Assembly: GCF_000203915.1 (NCBI RefSeq)
Contig: NC_008390.1
Coordinates: 3,410,001-3,474,000 of the forward strand
DNA from: Burkholderia ambifaria AMMD
GTDB taxonomy: Bacteria; Pseudomonadota; Gammaproteobacteria; Burkholderiales; Burkholderiaceae
DNA length: 64,000 nt
Reading direction: 5' to 3'
Within the stretch, counting starts at the first letter, position 1; each line of letters begins with the position of its first letter. Shown one piece after another: positions 1-9,388 of this stretch. The position numbers were made by a program, and so were the translations under genes. Under the pieces are notes generated by a model, which worked only from the letters and a program-made list of their open reading frames with translations, did not search any database and was not told where the DNA came from.

Positions 1-447
1 CCCCCACCAGAAGATCGGCATCGAGTAGCCGGTGAGCGCGGTGCCCATCACGCCGTGATCGATGGCCGAGCCGCGTCGCAGCGCGGCGATCACGCCGGCC
101 GGCAGGCCGACCGCGAGCGCGAACACGAGCGCGCACAGCGACAGCTCGACCGTCGCCGGGAAGCGCGCGAAGAATTCGCCCGCGACGCTCGTGTTGGTAA
201 TGATCGACGTGCCGAGGTCGCCGTGCAGCGCACGGCCGATGTAGTGGATGTACTGCAGCGGCAGCGGCTGGTCGAGGCCGAGCCGTTTCATTGCCTCCGC
301 ATGCATCGCGGGATCGACGCCGCGCTCGCCCATCATCACTTCGATGGGGTCGCCCGGTATCAGGTGAATCAGCGCAAACGCCAGGATGGTGATGCCGATG
401 AAGGTCGGGATCACCATGCCCACGCGGCGCAACACGAAAGTGAACAT
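1..447 (-). CDS. dppB: Dipeptide ABC transporter permease DppB, partial (C-terminus outside window)
   Basis: This is an inner-membrane permease subunit of a dipeptide/oligopeptide ABC importer, part of the BPD_transp_1 family. The start is ATG at 445-447. The visible 149 codons encode a first membrane segment (VLRRVGMVIPTFIGITILAF), the family's periplasmic region with IPGDPIEVMMGERG, and the beginning of the transmembrane domain; the EAA loop lies outside the window. It follows dppA on the same strand after 117 bases that hold a strong hairpin, so the two are very likely co-transcribed. The dppC/D/F genes are expected further left but not seen. The family assignment is firm; the peptide substrate is inferred from the neighbouring binding protein. 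Confidence 0.93.
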   Translation of the reverse strand, partial: MFTFVLRRVGMVIPTFIGITILAFALIHLIPGDPIEVMMGERGVDPAMHAEAMKRLGLDQPLPLQYIHYIGRALHGDLGTSIITNTSVAGEFFARFPATVELSLCALVFALAVGLPAGVIAALRRGSAIDHGVMGTALTGYSMPIFWWG

Positions 448-482
448 GATGCGTCTCGTATTTTCTTGTGGGAAATGTGCGA

Positions 483-517
483 CCGGCGACGGGAAGCTTT
501 TGGCCTCCCGCCGCCGG
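483..517 (-). other. Stable hairpin between dppA and dppB
   Basis: Twelve-base arms at 483-494 and 506-517 pair fully when read as minus-strand RNA, including one G-U pair. The + strand would have an A-C mismatch at that place. No T-tract follows. This layout is typical of an mRNA-stabilising or partial-termination element that keeps the binding protein more abundant than the permeases; that role is inferred. Confidence 0.6.
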
Positions 518-564
518 ATGAATAGTGCCTTCTCGATCGTTGCAGACAGCTTACACGGGTCGTG

Positions 565-2193
565 TTACTTCACGCCGACACCGTCGAAGCGGGCATAGCC
601 GAGCGGCTCGATGCGCATGTCGACCACGTTCTTGCGTACCGGCTGATAGACCGTCGAGTTCGCGATCGGCGAGAACGGCAGCTGCTGCGCGAAGATCTGC
701 TGAGCCTGCGTGTAGATCTTCGTGCGCGCGTCCTGGCCCGTCGTCGTGCGGCCCTTCTGGACCAGCTCGTCGAACGGCTTGTAGCACCAGTGCGAGAAGT
801 TGTTGCCCTTGATCGCCTCGCAGCCGAGCAGCGTGCCGAGCCAGTTGTCCGGGTCGCCGTTGTCGCCCGTCCAGCCGATCAGCATCGTGTCCTGCTCGCC
901 CGAGTGCGCGCGCTTGATGTACTCGCCCCACTCGTACGTGACGATCTTCGCCTTCACGCCGATCTTCGCCCAGTCGGCCTGGATCATCTCGGCCATCAGG
1001 CGGGCGTTCGGGTTGTACGCGCGCTGCACCGGCATGGCCCACAGCGTGATGTCGAAACCGTTCGGGAAGCCGGCCTTCGCGAGCAGCGCCTTCGCCTTCG
1101 CGGTGTCGTACGCGGGCATCTTCAGGTTCTTGTCGTACGACCATTGGGTCGGTGGCACCGGCGCGGTGGCGGCCTGGCCCGCGCCCTGATAGACGGATTC
1201 GAGGATCGCCTTCTTGTTGATCGCCATGTCGAGCGCCTGACGCACCTCGAGCTTGTCGACCGGCTTGTGCTCGACGTTGTACGCGAGGTAGCCGAGGTTG
1301 AAGCCCGGCTGCGACGGCATGTCGATGCCCGAGTCGGCCTTCAGCGTCGCGATGTCGGCCGGACGCGGATAGCTCATCACCTGGCATTCATTGCGCTTGA
1401 TCTTCTGCACGCGCACGCCCGGGTCGGGCGTGATCGAGAAGATCAGCTTCGACAGCTTCACGGCACCCTTCTTCCAATAGTCAGGATTCCCGTCGAAACG
1501 GATCGTCGCGTCCTTCGTGTAGCTGCGGAAGATGAACGGGCCCGTGCCGACCGGCTTCTGGTTGATGTCGGCGGCCTTGCCGGCCTTCATCAGCTGCTCG
1601 CCGTATTCGGCCGACAGGATCGACGCGAATTCCATCGCCATGTTCTGGATGAACGGCGCGTTCGGTTCGGCCAGCGTGAACTTCACAGTGTACGGATCGA
1701 CCTTCTCGATCTTCGTGATCAGCTTGTCGAGGCCCATGTCGGTGAAGTACGGGAACGACACCGGGTAGGCCTTGCGGAACGCCTGGTTCGGATCGAGCAT
1801 GCGCTCGAACGAGAACACGACGTCGTCCGCGTTGAATTCGCGCGTCGGCTTGAAGAAGTCGGTCGTGTGGAACTTCACGCCATGACGCAGGTGGAACGTG
1901 TACACCTTGCCGTCGGACGAGACGTCCCACTTCTCCGCGAGGCCCGGCTCGACCTTCGTGCCGCCGCGCTCGAATTCGACGAGTCGGTTGTAGACGGTGA
2001 ACGTGGCGGCCGTGAAATCGACGCCGGTCGTGAATTGCGCGGAATCAAAACCCGCCGGGCTGCCTTCTGAGCAGTAGACGAGCGTTTTGTTCGGGATCTG
2101 TGCGAATGCAGAACCCGCGACGCCGAGCGATGCCGCTGCCACGCCTGCAATGGCGGTAACACGCAGGGTGTGCAACAGACGGTTGTATTCCAT
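565..2193 (-). CDS. dppA: Dipeptide ABC transporter substrate-binding protein DppA
   Basis: This is a periplasmic SBP_bac_5 family binding protein of 542 residues that captures peptides for the Dpp importer. The start is ATG 2191-2193, chosen because GGAGG sits a few bases upstream and because the protein then opens with a normal Sec signal peptide (basic N-terminus, hydrophobic core, cleavage near AFA-QIP at about residue 30). Family features include the LVYCSEGSPAGFDSA opening, the DDVVFSFERM segment, and a late W-T-G-D-N-G-D-P-D motif characteristic of DppA-type proteins. Upstream in-frame ATGs would place a non-signal extension in front and are rejected. Haem or other solutes are possible alternative ligands, as in some Dpp systems. 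Confidence 0.95.
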   Translation of the reverse strand: MEYNRLLHTLRVTAIAGVAAASLGVAGSAFAQIPNKTLVYCSEGSPAGFDSAQFTTGVDFTAATFTVYNRLVEFERGGTKVEPGLAEKWDVSSDGKVYTFHLRHGVKFHTTDFFKPTREFNADDVVFSFERMLDPNQAFRKAYPVSFPYFTDMGLDKLITKIEKVDPYTVKFTLAEPNAPFIQNMAMEFASILSAEYGEQLMKAGKAADINQKPVGTGPFIFRSYTKDATIRFDGNPDYWKKGAVKLSKLIFSITPDPGVRVQKIKRNECQVMSYPRPADIATLKADSGIDMPSQPGFNLGYLAYNVEHKPVDKLEVRQALDMAINKKAILESVYQGAGQAATAPVPPTQWSYDKNLKMPAYDTAKAKALLAKAGFPNGFDITLWAMPVQRAYNPNARLMAEMIQADWAKIGVKAKIVTYEWGEYIKRAHSGEQDTMLIGWTGDNGDPDNWLGTLLGCEAIKGNNFSHWCYKPFDELVQKGRTTTGQDARTKIYTQAQQIFAQQLPFSPIANSTVYQPVRKNVVDMRIEPLGYARFDGVGVK

Positions 2194-2508
2194 GTTTCCT
2201 CCAGGTTTCCAGATCGGAACCGGTCCCCCAGGGGCCGGGTACGCGGATATTACTTGAGCTAGCGATTCTGCAACAAGCTGGAGAAAAAACTCTTCTACAC
2301 GCATTTCCGCGGGTTTTTGCGGATGTCTGGCACACGCGAAAAGTGCCTCTGCACGCGCGGACGGCCATTTCGCCGATCCGGCGCGTGTTTCCTTCGTGAA
2401 CTAAACAATTTGTACGCGCCGATAGCGGCACGTCAGCCCGTTTTCGGGCCATGCCGCGCGCATTGTTGCAGCCTTGGAAACGATGCGGTGCCCGTGCTGC
2501 ACGCGGGC
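2194..2508. other. Intergenic region upstream of dppA
   Basis: This 315-base stretch lies between the dppA start and the stop of the MFS gene, both on the minus strand. It should hold the dpp promoter. I see no open frame with coding character and no clear operator; it is locally less G+C-rich around 2400-2415. Confidence 0.6.
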
Positions 2509-3816
2509 TCAGTCCGGCGCGTCGAGATCCGCGTTGCGCGCGGGCACGAACGCGACCGCGACGATCGACAGCGCGAGCCCCGCCATCACGTAATAGGTGG
2601 GCGCGAGCGGCGTGCCCGTCGTCTTGATCAGCCACGTGACGATGAACTGCCCGAACCCGCCGAACAGCATCACCGCGACGTTGTACGCGATCGACAGCCC
2701 GGTCGAGCGCACGTTGGCCGGGAACAGCTCGGCGATCATCGCGCCGAACGGCCCGTAGTAGCCCGCGAGCGTCACCGACAGCACGGCCTGCACCGCGATC
2801 AGCCGCCCGATGCTCGGCGCGGCGTCGAGCCACGCGAACAGCGGATACATCAGCGCGAGCGTCAGCACGAGCGACCACAGCGACAGCCCCTTGCGGCCGA
2901 TGCGGTCCGACCATGCGCCCGCGATCGGCGACAGCACCATCAGCAACAGATTGCCGATGATCACCGCGTAGAACGATTCGGCATACGGCAGCTTCAGCTG
3001 CTTCACCGCGAAGGTCGGCAGATAGCTAATCAGCACGTAGATCGTGACCGTCAGCGCGATCACCGAGCCGAGCCCGCACAGCACCTCGCGCGGATAGCGC
3101 GTGAACACTTCGCCGAGCGTCGCGCGGCGCGCGCTTTGTTGCGCATGCAGGAATGCTTCGGAATCGGCGAGATGACGGCGGATATAGAAGCCGATCGGAC
3201 CGATCACGAGCCCGAGGATGAACGGCACGCGCCAGCCCCAGCTGCGCAGCGCGTCGTGCGACAGCCCGCGCGTGATCGCCGCGCCGACCAGTGCGCCGAT
3301 CAGCAGCGCGGCCGCCTGGCTCGCCATCTGCCAGCTGCCGTAGAAGCCGCGTTTCGAGAATGGCGCGGCTTCGATCAGCAGCGCGGTCGCGCTGCCGAAT
3401 TCGCCGCCGGCCGAGAAACCCTGCAGCAGGCGGCCGAGCACGATCAGCAGCGGGCCGCCGATGCCGATCGCCGCATAGGGCGGTGCGATCGCGAGCAGGA
3501 AGATGCCGGCCGTCATCAGCAGGATCACGAGCGACAGCGCGGCCTTGCGGCCCGCGCGGTCCGCATAGAGCCCGAACACGATGCCGCCGATCGGGCGCAT
3601 GAAGAATGCGACGCCGAACGTCGCGGTGGTCAGCAGCAGCGAAGAATATTCACTGGAAGTCGGGAAGAACAGCTCGGCGATCACGACAGTCATGAAGCCG
3701 AACACCGTGAAGTCGTACCACTCGAGCGCGTTGCCGATCACGGCCGCCACGACCGCGCGCCGGTTCAGCGCACGCTCGGGGCGGGCCGTTTTCGTTGAAT
3801 TCGCAATCGTCGCCAT
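2509..3816 (-). CDS. MFS transporter, metabolite:H+ symporter (MHS) family
   Basis: This 435-residue inner-membrane protein has about 12 hydrophobic segments. The N-terminal signature GNALEWYDFTVFGF and the loop DRAGRKAALS after TM2 place it in the metabolite:H+ symporter branch of the major facilitator superfamily (ShiA/KgtP/ProP/citrate-proton type). A second D-R-I-G-R-K loop begins the C-terminal half, as expected for the duplicated fold. The likely role is proton-coupled uptake of an organic acid or osmolyte; the substrate cannot be told from sequence. It stands alone, with no catabolic gene beside it. Confidence 0.9.
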   Translation of the reverse strand: MATIANSTKTARPERALNRRAVVAAVIGNALEWYDFTVFGFMTVVIAELFFPTSSEYSSLLLTTATFGVAFFMRPIGGIVFGLYADRAGRKAALSLVILLMTAGIFLLAIAPPYAAIGIGGPLLIVLGRLLQGFSAGGEFGSATALLIEAAPFSKRGFYGSWQMASQAAALLIGALVGAAITRGLSHDALRSWGWRVPFILGLVIGPIGFYIRRHLADSEAFLHAQQSARRATLGEVFTRYPREVLCGLGSVIALTVTIYVLISYLPTFAVKQLKLPYAESFYAVIIGNLLLMVLSPIAGAWSDRIGRKGLSLWSLVLTLALMYPLFAWLDAAPSIGRLIAVQAVLSVTLAGYYGPFGAMIAELFPANVRSTGLSIAYNVAVMLFGGFGQFIVTWLIKTTGTPLAPTYYVMAGLALSIVAVAFVPARNADLDAPD

Positions 3817-3926
3817 GCGTGCCTCGTCCTCGTGAATTCGCCGTGTCGGGCGGTGCGGCGCGCGGAGGGCCCGCGGCGCGCTGGTGTGCAGCGAGTGTAG
3901 AAAGCGACGGAACCGTTTTCAAGCAT

Positions 3927-3960
3927 AAAAAACGCCCGCCATCTTCCGATGGCGGGCGTT
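3927..3960 (-). terminator. Rho-independent terminator of the HiPIP gene
   Basis: A perfect 13-base stem (3931-3943 with 3948-3960, loop TTCC) is followed on the minus strand by a run of T. It lies 48 bases past the stop of the leftward HiPIP gene. Confidence 0.88.
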
Positions 3961-4007
3961 TCGCGGTTTTCGCCACATTGCGGAACCGCACGATGCCGCT
4001 GTGCACG

Positions 4008-4319
4008 TCAACCCATCTTCGAGAATGCGCTGCACCAGCCCTTCGCCGACACCTGCTTGCCGGGGAATGCACCGCACGGGCCCGAAGCCGAGCCCTTCTT
4101 GCCCTGGTACAGCATGCAGGCCGCGCAATCCTGGCCCGCTGCGTATTTCGGATACTTCGTCTTGTCGACCTTCGTGGCATCGGCCTTGTAGCCGAGCGCC
4201 ACGGCGGTCGGATCGGTTTCCGACAGCATCGGCGCGTCGGCCAGCGCTTCGCGCGACAGCGCCAGCGCGGACACGGCGCCAATGCTCGTGATCAGGAAAC
4301 TCCGACGGGTTGTTTTCAT
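4008..4319 (-). CDS. High-potential iron-sulfur protein (HiPIP), Tat-exported
   Basis: This small periplasmic electron carrier (103 residues) holds one [4Fe-4S] cluster cycling between +2 and +3. The N-terminus has a twin-arginine signal (TTRRSFLITS, then a hydrophobic stretch ending ALA-DAP near residue 29), which fits export of a folded cofactor protein. The four cluster cysteines are at residues 65, 68, 82 and 96, with the HiPIP spacing C-x2-C-x13-C-x13-C and the late GWCSAF motif. It is monocistronic with its own terminator. The electron partner is unknown; in related bacteria HiPIPs feed terminal oxidases or a cytochrome bc1-linked chain. Confidence 0.93.
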   Translation of the reverse strand: MKTTRRSFLITSIGAVSALALSREALADAPMLSETDPTAVALGYKADATKVDKTKYPKYAAGQDCAACMLYQGKKGSASGPCGAFPGKQVSAKGWCSAFSKMG

Positions 4320-4469
4320 GGGGGACTCGCTCCAACGTTATTGGTTTGAAAGCCGTTCTGTCGACAGCCGTCCGACAGAATACCCGCCATGCACACAAAT
4401 GTGCGTGCCGAAATGCCGGAGATAAGAGATTTCACACGGGGGCTCGCACACGGCGCCGCCCCGTGCGCG

Positions 4470-5579
4470 TCACGCGTTCGACGTCATGTCGCCGACGCGC
4501 TGCGCGAGCGCGAGCGACGCCGTCAGCCCCGGCGACTCGATGCCGAACAGGTTCACGAGCCCGCGCACGCCGTGCTGCGCGCCGCCCTGCACGATGAAAT
4601 CGGCCGGCGGCTCGCCCGGCCCCGCGAGTTTCGGACGGATCCCGGAGTAGGCCGGCTGCAGCGCGTCGTCGGGCAGTTCCGGCCAGTATGCGCGGATCGA
4701 CGCGTAGAACGCCTGCGCGCGCGCCGGATCGACTTCGTAGCGCAGCGCATCGACCCATTCGACGTCCGGGCCGAAGCGCGCCTGCCCGGCCAGGTCGAGC
4801 GTCAGGTGGATGCCGAGCCCGCCCCGGTCGGGCATCGGATACACGAGGTGCGAGAACGGCGCGCGCCCGGACAGGCTGAAGTAGTTGCCGCGCGCGAGAT
4901 AGAGCGGCGGCACCCAGTGCGGGTCGAGGCCGCGCGTGCGGCGCGCGAGCGCCTGCGCGCCGAGACCCGCGCTGTTGATCACGCACGCCGCCTCGATTTC
5001 GGTCGGCACGTCGCCACCGGTGCGCACGACGAAGCGGCCGCCGCGCAGCACGTCGATCGACTCGACCGGGGATTTCAGCACGCACGTCGCACCGTTGCGC
5101 TGCGCGTCGCCGAGCAGCGCGAGCATCAGCTGGTGGCTGTCGACGATGCCGGTGGACGGCGAGAACACCGCTTCCACGCAGTCGAGCGCGGGCTCGAGCG
5201 TCTGCGCCTCGGCGCGCGTGAGCGGCATCAGGTCGAGCACGCCGTTTTCCGCCGCGCGCGCGGCGAGCGCCTTCAACTGCTTCACCTGCGCGACGCTCGT
5301 CGCGACGATCAGCTTGCCGATGCGCCGGTGCGGCACATGATGCGTTTCGCAGAATTCGTACAGTAGTTCGCGCCCGCGCACGCACGACATCGCCTTCAGC
5401 GTGCCGCGCGGGTAGTAGAGCCCCGCGTGAATCACCTCGCTGTTGCGCGAACTCGTGCCCGTGCCGATCGCGTCGGCCGCCTCGAGCACGATCGTTTCGC
5501 GCCCGCGCGCGGCCAGCTCACGCGCAATCGCAAGACCGACCACACCTGCGCCGATCACCACACAATCCGTCTGCTCCAT
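4470..5579 (-). CDS. FAD-dependent oxidoreductase, L-2-hydroxyglutarate oxidase (LhgO)-like
   Basis: This 369-residue protein of the DAO/GlpD superfamily opens with a dinucleotide-binding [14 protein letters not shown] at residues 12-25, an acidic E at the end of strand 2 (VLEAADAIG), and the [15 protein letters not shown] motif typical of the L-2-hydroxyglutarate dehydrogenase group. A second FAD contact, [10 protein letters not shown], and the C-terminal GIRPKL motif are present. It probably oxidises L-2-hydroxyglutarate or a related 2-hydroxy acid. It is followed upstream (120 bases) by the AAA ATPase gene on the same strand; a functional link is not evident. Confidence 0.88.
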   Translation of the reverse strand: MEQTDCVVIGAGVVGLAIARELAARGRETIVLEAADAIGTGTSSRNSEVIHAGLYYPRGTLKAMSCVRGRELLYEFCETHHVPHRRIGKLIVATSVAQVKQLKALAARAAENGVLDLMPLTRAEAQTLEPALDCVEAVFSPSTGIVDSHQLMLALLGDAQRNGATCVLKSPVESIDVLRGGRFVVRTGGDVPTEIEAACVINSAGLGAQALARRTRGLDPHWVPPLYLARGNYFSLSGRAPFSHLVYPMPDRGGLGIHLTLDLAGQARFGPDVEWVDALRYEVDPARAQAFYASIRAYWPELPDDALQPAYSGIRPKLAGPGEPPADFIVQGGAQHGVRGLVNLFGIESPGLTASLALAQRVGDMTSNA

Positions 5580-5703
5580 GGCGTTTCGCGTCGCTCACGC
5601 GTCGAGGGGAGAGATAGGAATTGTACGTCCCGGTTCGCCCGCCTGCCGAACCCATCTGTATCGGCATGTACGCGCGGGCCGCGGCGAACCGCGCGCCGCC
5701 GCC

Positions 5704-6684
5704 TCAGAATCCGATCGGTCGGCGCTTGGCGGCCCCCTCGTCGGCGCGGATGTCGGACGGCGCGATCACGTCGCGGCCGTCGAGCCGTGCGGCGCCGAAC
5801 GCATGCAGCAGCGCGCGGCGCATCGTGCGCGGCGGCGTCGCGGCGAGCACGTCGAGCGCGTCGTCGTCGAGCGTGTCGGGGAAGCGCTGCCCCCACGTGT
5901 GCGACGTGCGGATCTCGTCGTAGATCGTCTGCGCGATCCGTCGCGCGCCGGCCGCATCGGGCGGCGCGATCTCGTACACGTTCATCCGGTTCAGCAGCGG
6001 CTCCGGAATCGCCTGCGCCTCGTTCGCGGTCGCGATCCAGATCACGTTGCCCGCATCGATCGGCACTTCGGCGAATTCGTCGACGAACGCGCGCGCCGTG
6101 TCGTGCTCGAGCAACGCATACAGCGCGCCGAGCGGATCGTATTGCGCGTCGCTGCCGGCCTTGTCGATCTCGTCGACCGCGATCACCGGGTTCGCGTAGC
6201 TGCCGTTGACGAGCGCCTCGAACACCTTGCCGGGCTTCGCGTTCTTCCACTGCGACGACGCGCCCGACAGGATCCAGCCGGCCGTCAGCGAACTCATCGG
6301 CACGTAGTGATACGCGGTGCCGAGCAGCTTCGCGAGCGCCTTCGCGAAATGCGTCTTGCCGATGCCGGGCGGCCCGAGCAGCAGGATCGGCATCAGTTCG
6401 AGCCGGTCGTCGGTCTCGAGGCACAGCGCGACCTGCTTGCGCACGTCGTCGAGCGGCTCGGTGAAATTGGGCAGCGCGTCGCCGAGTTCGTCGAACGACG
6501 GCATCCGGTTCGGCTTCACGCAAAAGCGCAGATTGCCCGTCTTGAGCATCCGCTCGTAGGTGGCGCGCAGTGCGTCGCTCGCGCTCTCGTTCAAGTCGTT
6601 GAGCGCGGTCTCGACCTGCTCGAGGTCGTACACCGTGCTGAAGGATGCCACCGCCAGTTCCTGTTTCACCATCGCCGTCGTCAT
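5704..6684 (-). CDS. AAA+ ATPase, Lon-ATPase-like, no protease domain
   Basis: This 326-residue protein has one AAA+ module: Walker A GPPGIGKT at 104-111, Walker B VIAVDEIDK at 167-175, sensor-1 IWIATANE, and an arginine-finger/sensor-2 region in the PEPLLNRMNVYEI segment and the helical lid. The 100-residue N-terminus is unlike Lon's LON domain, and there is no C-terminal Ser-Lys protease domain; the lid continues only to a short tail. It is therefore a stand-alone remodelling ATPase of unknown client. The ATG 6682-6684 is the first of a clean frame. Confidence 0.85.
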   Translation of the reverse strand: MTTAMVKQELAVASFSTVYDLEQVETALNDLNESASDALRATYERMLKTGNLRFCVKPNRMPSFDELGDALPNFTEPLDDVRKQVALCLETDDRLELMPILLLGPPGIGKTHFAKALAKLLGTAYHYVPMSSLTAGWILSGASSQWKNAKPGKVFEALVNGSYANPVIAVDEIDKAGSDAQYDPLGALYALLEHDTARAFVDEFAEVPIDAGNVIWIATANEAQAIPEPLLNRMNVYEIAPPDAAGARRIAQTIYDEIRTSHTWGQRFPDTLDDDALDVLAATPPRTMRRALLHAFGAARLDGRDVIAPSDIRADEGAAKRRPIGF

Positions 6685-7102
6685 ACCAACCTCGCTCCTG
6701 CTGCCATCACACGACCATCAGACACGACCATCAGACCCTTACGATTTCAGTGTAGCGATCCCGCATCGGCGTGCAAGCAAGCAGCCGTCCGACACTGCTG
6801 CTAACACCGCGCGTGCACTGCAGCGTCGCGCCGCGCGGCGTATCATCAACGGTTCACCGGCCGTCGCGCCGGCCTGGCTACGCTCCGGACGCGATCGAAA
6901 ACCGCCTCGTCATCGAGCGCGCAAGTGTCACCGGGTTCGCGCGCGTTTTCGCTTGAAAACGCGTGACGCGCACCTACCTTTCTATCAGGACCGGATCGTG
7001 CTGCGAACCCGCGGCGACGCGTCCTGTCACACGACCGTCCAAATCGATCGGGCGTAAGATGTGCGTCCATTCCCCGCTACCCCGCGTTTCCGGAGAAGTT
7101 TC
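6685..7102. other. Intergenic region between divergent genes
   Basis: This 418-base region separates the leftward AAA+ ATPase gene from the rightward periplasmic-protein gene and should carry both promoters. I see no coding frame, repeat or recognisable operator in it. Confidence 0.55.
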
Positions 7103-7591
7103 ATGCTGAAACACGGCCTGGCCGTCCTGCTCGCGAGCATCGCGCTCGCGGCCCATGCGCAGAGCCCCGCACCGGCCGCCGTCGCATGGGAGATCCAGGT
7201 GGTGCGCGACGGTCAGACGATCGACACGTTCCAGCAGCGCACCACCGTCGGTCAAACCCGCACCGACACCCATCGCTATCCGTCCGCCGTGCCCGTCGGC
7301 TGCGGCAATGCCGCGCGCGTCGTGCCGACCGAGCGCTCGCGCTCGGTGACGGTCGCGCCGCTCGCCGTCGACGACGCCGCGCACACGGTGTCGCTCGCGC
7401 TCGACGTGCAGGAAACCCTCGACGACGAAAACGCGACGCGCAGCGATCCGTGCGTGCCCGCGTCGCCGCGACAGATCGTCGCGAGCCATCCGGGGCTGTC
7501 GGTCGGCGGCGAGGCCTGGACCGACTGGACGCTCGTCGAGCAGCATCCGCATCTCGTCTACCGCATGCGTGCGCGCGTCGCGAAGGACTGA
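7103..7591 (+). CDS. Putative periplasmic protein of unknown function
   Basis: The product has 162 residues. The start is ATG 7103, preceded by GGAGAA, which gives a Sec signal peptide (LKHGLAVLLASIALAAHAQS, cleavage after AHA). The mature part is predicted beta-rich, with two cysteines (in PVGCGNA and SDPCVPA) that could form a disulfide. I do not recognise a family. It is followed after 5 bases by the EEP-domain gene, so the two probably form an operon. Confidence 0.75.
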   Translation: MLKHGLAVLLASIALAAHAQSPAPAAVAWEIQVVRDGQTIDTFQQRTTVGQTRTDTHRYPSAVPVGCGNAARVVPTERSRSVTVAPLAVDDAAHTVSLALDVQETLDDENATRSDPCVPASPRQIVASHPGLSVGGEAWTDWTLVEQHPHLVYRMRARVAKD

Positions 7592-7596
7592 GCGCC

Positions 7597-8412
7597 ATGT
7601 CCGCCGACGCCCTGTCCCTGCCGTTCGCCGAACCGCACGCCGCGCCCGACGAAATCACCGCGGTCAGCTGGAACCTGCACAAGGGCCGCTCGCCGCTCGG
7701 CTTCACCGCGTGGAATGCGATGCGCAACTGGATGCAATCGACGCACGCCGACGTGTATTTTCTGCAGGAAGCGATGGCGCGCCGCATGCCGCGCCCGATG
7801 CTTGCAACCGGCTTCGGCGCACCGATCGACGACGCGGTCGACGACGTGTGGCACTGCCAGGCCACCGAGATCGCGCAGGCACTCGACTGGCAGATCGCGC
7901 TCGGGCCCAACGTGTTCAAGCCGTCATGGCGGCACGGCAACGCGATCCTGTCGCCACATCCGCTCGACCTCGGCGGCCGCTGGGACATCTCCGCGCACCG
8001 GTTCGAGCGGCGCGGGCTGCTGGTCGCGCGCGCGACGCTCGCCGGCGCGCGGCCCGTCACGCTGCTGTGCGCGCACCTCGCGCTCACGCGCGCGGCGCGG
8101 CTGCGCCAGATGCACTGGATCGCGCACTGGATCGTGCGCAACGCGGGCGACGATCCGCTCGTGCTCGCCGGCGACTTCAACGACTGGCGCAACGATTCGG
8201 TCGCGTTGTTCGGCGAGATCGGAATGTCCGAGGTCGCGACGCTGCTCGGCCAGTCGGGCCGCACGTTCCCCGCGTTCTCCCCCGCGCTCGCGCTCGACAA
8301 GATGTTCGTGCGCGGGCTGACGCCGCTCGAATGGCAGGCGCCGTCCGGCGAAACCGCTTGGCTGTCCGACCACCTGCCGTATATCGCGCGGCTGCGGCTC
8401 GATCCGCGGTGA
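7597..8412 (+). CDS. Endonuclease/exonuclease/phosphatase (EEP) fold protein
   Basis: This 271-residue protein belongs to the DNase I-like EEP superfamily (metal-dependent phosphodiester hydrolases). The hallmark motifs are in order: SWNLHKGRS near residue 25, the metal-binding glutamate in FLQEAM, a central AHLALTRAAR, the catalytic LAGDFNDWRN, and the terminal SDHLPY with the Asp-His pair. There is no signal peptide, so a cytoplasmic nuclease or lipid/nucleotide phosphatase is likely. It starts 5 bases after the preceding gene and is probably translationally coupled to it. Confidence 0.87.
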   Translation: MSADALSLPFAEPHAAPDEITAVSWNLHKGRSPLGFTAWNAMRNWMQSTHADVYFLQEAMARRMPRPMLATGFGAPIDDAVDDVWHCQATEIAQALDWQIALGPNVFKPSWRHGNAILSPHPLDLGGRWDISAHRFERRGLLVARATLAGARPVTLLCAHLALTRAARLRQMHWIAHWIVRNAGDDPLVLAGDFNDWRNDSVALFGEIGMSEVATLLGQSGRTFPAFSPALALDKMFVRGLTPLEWQAPSGETAWLSDHLPYIARLRLDPR

Positions 8413-8513
8413 TGCACCCTTGAAGCGCTGACGCCCTTGAAGCCCTGACACCGCAAGCGCGGTTGCACGGCGCGCGCTACAGTAACGCTTTGCCCGCCTG
8501 CCACCCCGCCGCG

Positions 8514-9161
8514 ATGAACTACCTGCCGATCCTGCTGCAAATCGCCGTCGTCTATCTCGTCGCGGCGATCACGCCCGGCCCGAACTTCTTCATGATTTCG
8601 CAGTTGTCGCTCGCGGGGCGGCGCAGCCTCGGCGCGGCGTCGGCACTCGGCGTCGGCACCGCATCGATGGCCTGGGCGACGCTCGCGATGCTCGGCCTCG
8701 CGGCCGTCCTGCACCAGGTCGAATGGCTGTACGAGACGATCCGGATCGGCGGCGCCGTCTATCTCGTGTATTTCGGCATCAAGCTGCTGCGCTCGGGCGT
8801 GCGCCGCGACGCGGCGCCGGCAGACACCGCGGATGTGAGCGCGCCGCTGGCCGCGCCGCGCCTGCGCGACTATCTGCGTGCGTATCGCAGCGGCCTGCTC
8901 ACCTGCCTGACCAACCCGAAATCGTGCGCGTTCTGGACCAGCGTGTTCGCGGCGATGCTGCCCGCGCACGTGCCGCTGTGGTTCAACGGCGCGGTGCTGG
9001 TGACGATCGGCGTGCTGTCGGCCGGCTGGTATTCGTGCGTGGCGTTCCTGTTCGCGAGCCCGCGCGCGCAGCGCGGCTACCGGCGCGTGCGGCGCCCGCT
9101 CGACGCGCTGTGCGGCGTCGCGCTCGTCGGCCTCGGCGCGAAGCTCGCGGCCGATCGTTGA
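8514..9161 (+). CDS. LysE/RhtB family amino-acid exporter
   Basis: This 215-residue inner-membrane protein has about six hydrophobic segments. The N-terminal AITPGPNFFMISQ motif is the family hallmark (the conserved PGP of LysE/RhtB exporters). The central loop is charged and the membrane re-entry carries LTNPKSCAFW. It should export amino acids or their analogues; the exact substrate is not predictable. The ATG at 8514 was chosen over 8463 because it puts the first membrane segment directly at the N-terminus. Confidence 0.9.
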   Translation: MNYLPILLQIAVVYLVAAITPGPNFFMISQLSLAGRRSLGAASALGVGTASMAWATLAMLGLAAVLHQVEWLYETIRIGGAVYLVYFGIKLLRSGVRRDAAPADTADVSAPLAAPRLRDYLRAYRSGLLTCLTNPKSCAFWTSVFAAMLPAHVPLWFNGAVLVTIGVLSAGWYSCVAFLFASPRAQRGYRRVRRPLDALCGVALVGLGAKLAADR

Positions 9162-9388
9162 AAGCTCGCTGAAATGATTCGTTGCGCCAAATCCGCGCAG
9201 CCGGGCGGGTCAAGCCCGCATCTGTCCCAAGCAGGGTAAAATAACCAGTTCCTCAAACGTCTGTCATCGAGAAGGCGCGTGTCCGACGCGCCGGCCGGCC
9301 GATCCGCGATCGGGCCGACGCACTCGGTTTTTTTGCCCGTTTTTGGGCCCGTTACACGCGTTCGCTACGCGCGTCCGTTTTCAAAGCC

